A program made the translations under genes and the position numbers. The notes below the pieces were generated by a model. It was given only the letters and a program-made list of their open reading frames with translations, was not told the DNA's origin and ran no database searches. From positions 1 to 64,000 of the forward strand of contig NZ_JALJRA010000016.1 in NCBI RefSeq assembly GCF_022968135.1: DNA of 64,000 nt, written 5' to 3'. Origin of the DNA: Pseudorhizobium tarimense. Its GTDB lineage: Bacteria > Pseudomonadota > Alphaproteobacteria > Rhizobiales > Rhizobiaceae. Of this stretch, positions 60,866-64,000 are shown piece after piece. How positions within the stretch are numbered: position 1 is the stretch's first letter; every line of letters starts with the position of its first letter.

Positions 60866-62314
60866 ATGCCCCGTAAAGAAACCGCCTCCACTTCGACCCA
60901 GAGCAGCGTGCTGAAGTCGACCGGCACTGCGCCTGTCCAGCCACCGCTGACCTCGCTGAGAGGCGTGTCGGACTGGCGGGAAGCAGCGCTTTGGCTGCGC
61001 ACACGGGGCATCGAGGACATCGAATGCATCACGCCGGATCTGGCCGGAGTGCCACGTGGCAAGATGATGCCATCCTCCAAGTTTACCTCGAATACCTCGC
61101 TTGCTCTTCCCTCGGCGCTTTATCGGCACACGATCTCTGGTGAATATCCGGACGAGACGGCAAGTTTCCGCTACGAGCCCCGCGATAGTGACCTCAAGCT
61201 GGTCCCTGACCTCTCCACCATTTCGGTGGTGCCGTGGGAGACGGACCCCACGGCACAGGTGATCTGCGACGTCGTCGGCACCAGCGGCGAGCGCGTGCCT
61301 TACACGCCACGGGCCGTTCTCAAGAACGTCGTCGAGCTCTACCGCGATCGCGGCTGGCGACCGGTGGTCGCGCCGGAAATTGAGTTCTACCTCGTCGCCA
61401 AGAATGACGACCCGGACTACCCGCTGCACCCGCCAAAAGGGCGCTCCGGTCGCGCAATCCTCGGCGGCCAGGGCTACTCGATTGCCGGGATCAACGAGTT
61501 CGACGAACTGATCGACGACATCTACCACTTCTCCGAGAAGCAGGGCTTGGAGATCGATACCCTCATTCACGAGGAAGGACCGGCGCAGCTCGAGATCAAC
61601 CTGCGCCACGGCGATCCGGTGGAGCTTGCGGACCAGGTCTTCATGTTCAAGCGGACGATCCGCGAGGCGGCACTGAAGCATGGAATCTACGCGACCTTCA
61701 TGGCAAAGCCGATGCAGGGACAGGCTGGCTCCGCCATGCACATCCACCAGTCCGTCGTCGATATCGAGACGGGGCGCAACATCTTTTCCGATGAGGACGG
61801 CAGCCCCTCCAAGGAGTTCTTCCAGTTCATCGGCGGGATGCAGCACTATGTGCCGCGAGCGCTCGTGATGATGGCGCCCTACGTCAATTCCTATCGCCGC
61901 CTCACCCCGGACATGGCAGCTCCTGTCAACAACGCCTGGGGCTATGACAATCGCACGACCGCGTTCCGGGTGCCTGTTTCAGATGCCGCAGCGCGCCGGG
62001 TGGAAAACCGGCTGCCAAGCTCCGACGCCAACCCTTACCTCGCGCTTGCGGCCTCCCTTGGGTGCGGATTGCTGGGGATCATGAAGGGGATCGAGCCGGA
62101 ACCGCCGACCGAGCATACGGCAAATGAAGGGACGATCGATTTGCCGCGCGGCCTCCTCGAAGCCGTTTCCGAGCTGGAAGGCGAGCCGGCTCTGGCGGAG
62201 GTGTTCGGTGAAGAGTTCATTGGCCTCTATGCCGGCGTAAAGCGCGGCGAATTCGAGACCTTCATGCAGGTCATCAGCCCCTGGGAGCGCGAGTTCCTGC
62301 TTCTCAATGTATGA
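60866..62314 (+). CDS. Glutamine synthetase family protein, gamma-glutamylputrescine synthetase-like (second copy)
   Basis: A 482-residue glutamine-synthetase-fold amine ligase with a 45-residue Ser/Thr/Pro-rich N-terminal extension. Sites: PEIEFYLVAKN, HEEGPAQLEINLRHGDP, AGSAMHIHQSV, NSYRRLTPDMAAPVNNAWGY, and ENRLPSSDANPYLALAASLG. It differs from the copy at 31137 at ligand positions (Gly-Ser-Ala-Met-His against Gly-Ser-Gly-Met-His). An FAD oxidase follows nine bases later, so a Puu-like pathway for a different amine is likely. Upstream are the potFGHI genes. Confidence 0.8.
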   Translation: MPRKETASTSTQSSVLKSTGTAPVQPPLTSLRGVSDWREAALWLRTRGIEDIECITPDLAGVPRGKMMPSSKFTSNTSLALPSALYRHTISGEYPDETASFRYEPRDSDLKLVPDLSTISVVPWETDPTAQVICDVVGTSGERVPYTPRAVLKNVVELYRDRGWRPVVAPEIEFYLVAKNDDPDYPLHPPKGRSGRAILGGQGYSIAGINEFDELIDDIYHFSEKQGLEIDTLIHEEGPAQLEINLRHGDPVELADQVFMFKRTIREAALKHGIYATFMAKPMQGQAGSAMHIHQSVVDIETGRNIFSDEDGSPSKEFFQFIGGMQHYVPRALVMMAPYVNSYRRLTPDMAAPVNNAWGYDNRTTAFRVPVSDAAARRVENRLPSSDANPYLALAASLGCGLLGIMKGIEPEPPTEHTANEGTIDLPRGLLEAVSELEGEPALAEVFGEEFIGLYAGVKRGEFETFMQVISPWEREFLLLNV

Positions 62315-62323
62315 GGTGGCGGC

Positions 62324-63613
62324 ATGACCCTGTGGCAGAGCCCAATTGCGCCGGGCGTATCCTGGTATCAAGCAAGTGTTGAAGACCGGCCGACCTATCC
62401 GGCCCTTGATGGCTCCCGCTCCGTCGACGTTGCGATTGTCGGCGGCGGGTTTACCGGGCTGCAGGCGGCGGTCAACCTGGCGCAGCGCGGGGTGTCGGTG
62501 GCTCTACTTGAGGCGCATCGCCTTGGCGATGGGGCCTCGGGACGCAACGGTGGTCAGTTCGGCACCGGCCAGCGCGCCTGGCCTGAGGATCTCGAAACGC
62601 AGATCGGCTTTGAACGGTCGAAGGTGCTATTCGACATGGCCGAGGGTGCAAAACGCTACCTGCTGAAATTCGCGGCCGAGCACGGCATCGACATGGATTA
62701 CATGCCGGGTCAGATGAACGTTGCCCACAAGCCCGGGCACGAAAGGGAGTACCGGGCGAATGCAGAGATCGCTGCCGAACGTTACGGTTACCCGCACCTC
62801 TCCTACATGGATCGGAAGGAAACGGCCGAACGCCTGGGGTCCGACCACTACCATTGCGGCGTTCGCGATACCGGCACGGGTCATATTCACCCGCTGAAGC
62901 TGCTCATTGGGCTCGCACGGGCCGCCGCTGTCGCCGGTGCAGACATTTACGAGATGACCAAGGTAACGCGGATGCAGCGGGAGGGTGGCAAAACGCTGCT
63001 GACCACGCCACAAGGCAGCGTATCTGCCGAGCGCGTGCTGCTCGCTACAAACGCCTATATCGAGAACCTAGAACCGATAACGGCGGCGCATGTGATGCCG
63101 ATTGGATCCTTCATCGCCGCCACCGAGCCGTTAGACGATCACCCTGCAGTGCTGCCCGGTGGGGAAGCGGTTGCGGATTCCCGCTTCGTCGTTCGCTATT
63201 TCCGCAAGACGAAGGACAACCGCCTGCTCTTTGGCGGCCGCGAGGTCTACTCGTCGAAGAACCCGCAAGATACGGCAGAATTCATTCGCAAGCAGATTGT
63301 GGAAACCTATCCTGCGCTGAAGAACATCCGCATCACCCATGCCTGGGGCGGCAATGTCGGGATCACGATGCCCCGGCAACCGTTCGTCCGCGAGGTGATG
63401 CCGAGCGTGACAGCAATCGGCGGTTACTCCGGACACGGCGTTATGCTGTCGAATTTCTGCGGCAAGCTTTACGCAGACAGGATCACCGGTGGCGCGAACT
63501 GGCTCGACGCTGTTGAAGAGCTGGACGTCCCCAGCTTCCCCGGTGGACGCCGTTTTCGCAACCCTCTGCTGTTTCTCGCGCTCACCTGGTTCGCATTGCG
63601 AGATAGGCTGTAA
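62324..63613 (+). CDS. FAD-dependent gamma-glutamylputrescine oxidoreductase-like protein (second copy)
   Basis: A 429-residue PuuB/OrdL-type flavoprotein: VAIVGGGFTGLQAAVNLAQR for FAD, LLEAHRLGDGASGRNGGQFG, FIAATEPLDDHPAVLPGGEA, KTKDNRLLFGGREVYSSKN and GGYSGHGVMLSNFCGKLYAD. It shares the layout of the copy at 32497, including the RNGGQ motif and the late SGHG motif. Nine bases separate it from the synthetase gene. It probably oxidises the gamma-glutamylated amine. Confidence 0.8.
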   Translation: MTLWQSPIAPGVSWYQASVEDRPTYPALDGSRSVDVAIVGGGFTGLQAAVNLAQRGVSVALLEAHRLGDGASGRNGGQFGTGQRAWPEDLETQIGFERSKVLFDMAEGAKRYLLKFAAEHGIDMDYMPGQMNVAHKPGHEREYRANAEIAAERYGYPHLSYMDRKETAERLGSDHYHCGVRDTGTGHIHPLKLLIGLARAAAVAGADIYEMTKVTRMQREGGKTLLTTPQGSVSAERVLLATNAYIENLEPITAAHVMPIGSFIAATEPLDDHPAVLPGGEAVADSRFVVRYFRKTKDNRLLFGGREVYSSKNPQDTAEFIRKQIVETYPALKNIRITHAWGGNVGITMPRQPFVREVMPSVTAIGGYSGHGVMLSNFCGKLYADRITGGANWLDAVEELDVPSFPGGRRFRNPLLFLALTWFALRDRL

Positions 63614-63702
63614 TGCCGCATCAAAAAGCCCGCGCAGGGATGGAAATTTTAAATCGATTAGATTATCACAGCCAGATTCCAGACGAAGGAAAGAGCAGTC
63701 CT

Positions 63703-64000
63703 ATGAGCAGCCAGATCATCCCGGTCGATCCCTTTGATTGCGTCGTCTTTGGCGGCTCAGGCGACCTTGCCGAACGCAAGCTGCTTCCGGCCCTCTACCA
63801 CCGGCAGATCGAGGGTCAATTCATCGAGCCCACCCGTATCATCGGTGCCTCGCGCAGCCCGCTTTCTAACGAAGAATACTGCACCTTTGCGCGCGAAGCG
63901 CTGAAGAAGCATCTGAAGCCCGGCGAGTACGACGAGGCGGAAGTCGACAAGTTCAGCAAGCGGCTCTTCTACGTTCCGGTCGATGCAAAGAGCGATCAGG
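63703..64000 (+). CDS. zwf: Glucose-6-phosphate 1-dehydrogenase, 3' end outside window
   Basis: The first 99 codons of glucose-6-phosphate dehydrogenase, entry to the pentose-phosphate and Entner-Doudoroff routes. It starts MSSQIIPVDPFDCVVFGGSG; the coenzyme motif FGGSGDLAERKLLPALYH and TRIIGASRSPLSNEEYCTFA are diagnostic. AAGGAAAG lies upstream of the ATG. The gene continues beyond base 64000. Confidence 0.95.
   Translation, partial: MSSQIIPVDPFDCVVFGGSGDLAERKLLPALYHRQIEGQFIEPTRIIGASRSPLSNEEYCTFAREALKKHLKPGEYDEAEVDKFSKRLFYVPVDAKSDQ

Noticed and set aside
1-64000. CRISPR arrays, rRNA operons or prophage modules
   Set aside because: No regular short direct repeats with spacers, no rRNA sequence and no phage structural genes were seen.

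Overview
The window is chromosomal DNA of a GC-rich alphaproteobacterium of the Rhizobiaceae, most likely a Sinorhizobium/Ensifer-type genome. The evidence is a rirA regulator with Cys91/Cys99/Cys105, a 1197-residue CbrA-like cell-cycle kinase next to a phasin gene, an N-acetylglutaminylglutamine amide (NAGGN) gene trio, and a tRNA-His with A73 and no encoded G-1, which is the alphaproteobacterial form. This placement is inference from gene content; no alignment was run.

Positions 1-16.7 kb are an accessory, decaying region. It opens with the end of an IS1182-type transposase and a strong terminator. It holds small conserved hypotheticals (DUF1488 cluster), an ExoD protein, a second Mfd-like helicase, a uracil permease and a LigC-type ATP-dependent DNA ligase. 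Between them lie many broken genes: 2-hydroxyacid dehydrogenase, AI-2E transporter, Na/Ca antiporter, type II dehydroquinase, TRAP permease DctM, an oligopeptide ABC ATPase fragment and a sugar-phosphate isomerase. The dehydroquinase (aroQ) is the most striking: its first 25 codons lie on the minus strand and the rest lies inverted, immediately beside them, on the plus strand.

Positions 16.7-36.3 kb are metabolic: UDP-glucose dehydrogenase, a MarR regulator divergent from the osmoprotectant NAGGN trio (asnO, ngg, M42 peptidase), MalQ, a metallo-beta-lactamase-fold hydrolase, a run of very small proteins, a phosphohexomutase, a DadA-like oxidase, a PuuA/PuuB-like gamma-glutamylation pair with a convergent TetR gene, gluconokinase and an AbrB-type membrane protein.

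Positions 36.3-55.6 kb look like conserved core: rirA divergent from fbpA with an Irr-type (ICE-like) palindrome between them, mmsA divergent from a LysR gene, an XRE regulator, tRNA-His, a phasin with paired TGC-N3-GCA sites, cbrA, an iron permease of the fbpB type, acetoacetyl-CoA synthetase, an AsmA protein and the potFGHI polyamine transporter with a hairpin between potF and potG. Positions 55.7-64 kb hold a hybrid LysR/ScfR pseudogene, a chemoreceptor, a YhiN-like flavoprotein, a second PuuA/PuuB-like pair and the start of zwf.

Functionally, the potFGHI importer and the two PuuA/PuuB-like pairs suggest uptake and gamma-glutamylation of polyamines or related amines. rirA, fbpA and fbpB form an iron-uptake group. 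The NAGGN trio supplies an osmoprotectant dipeptide.
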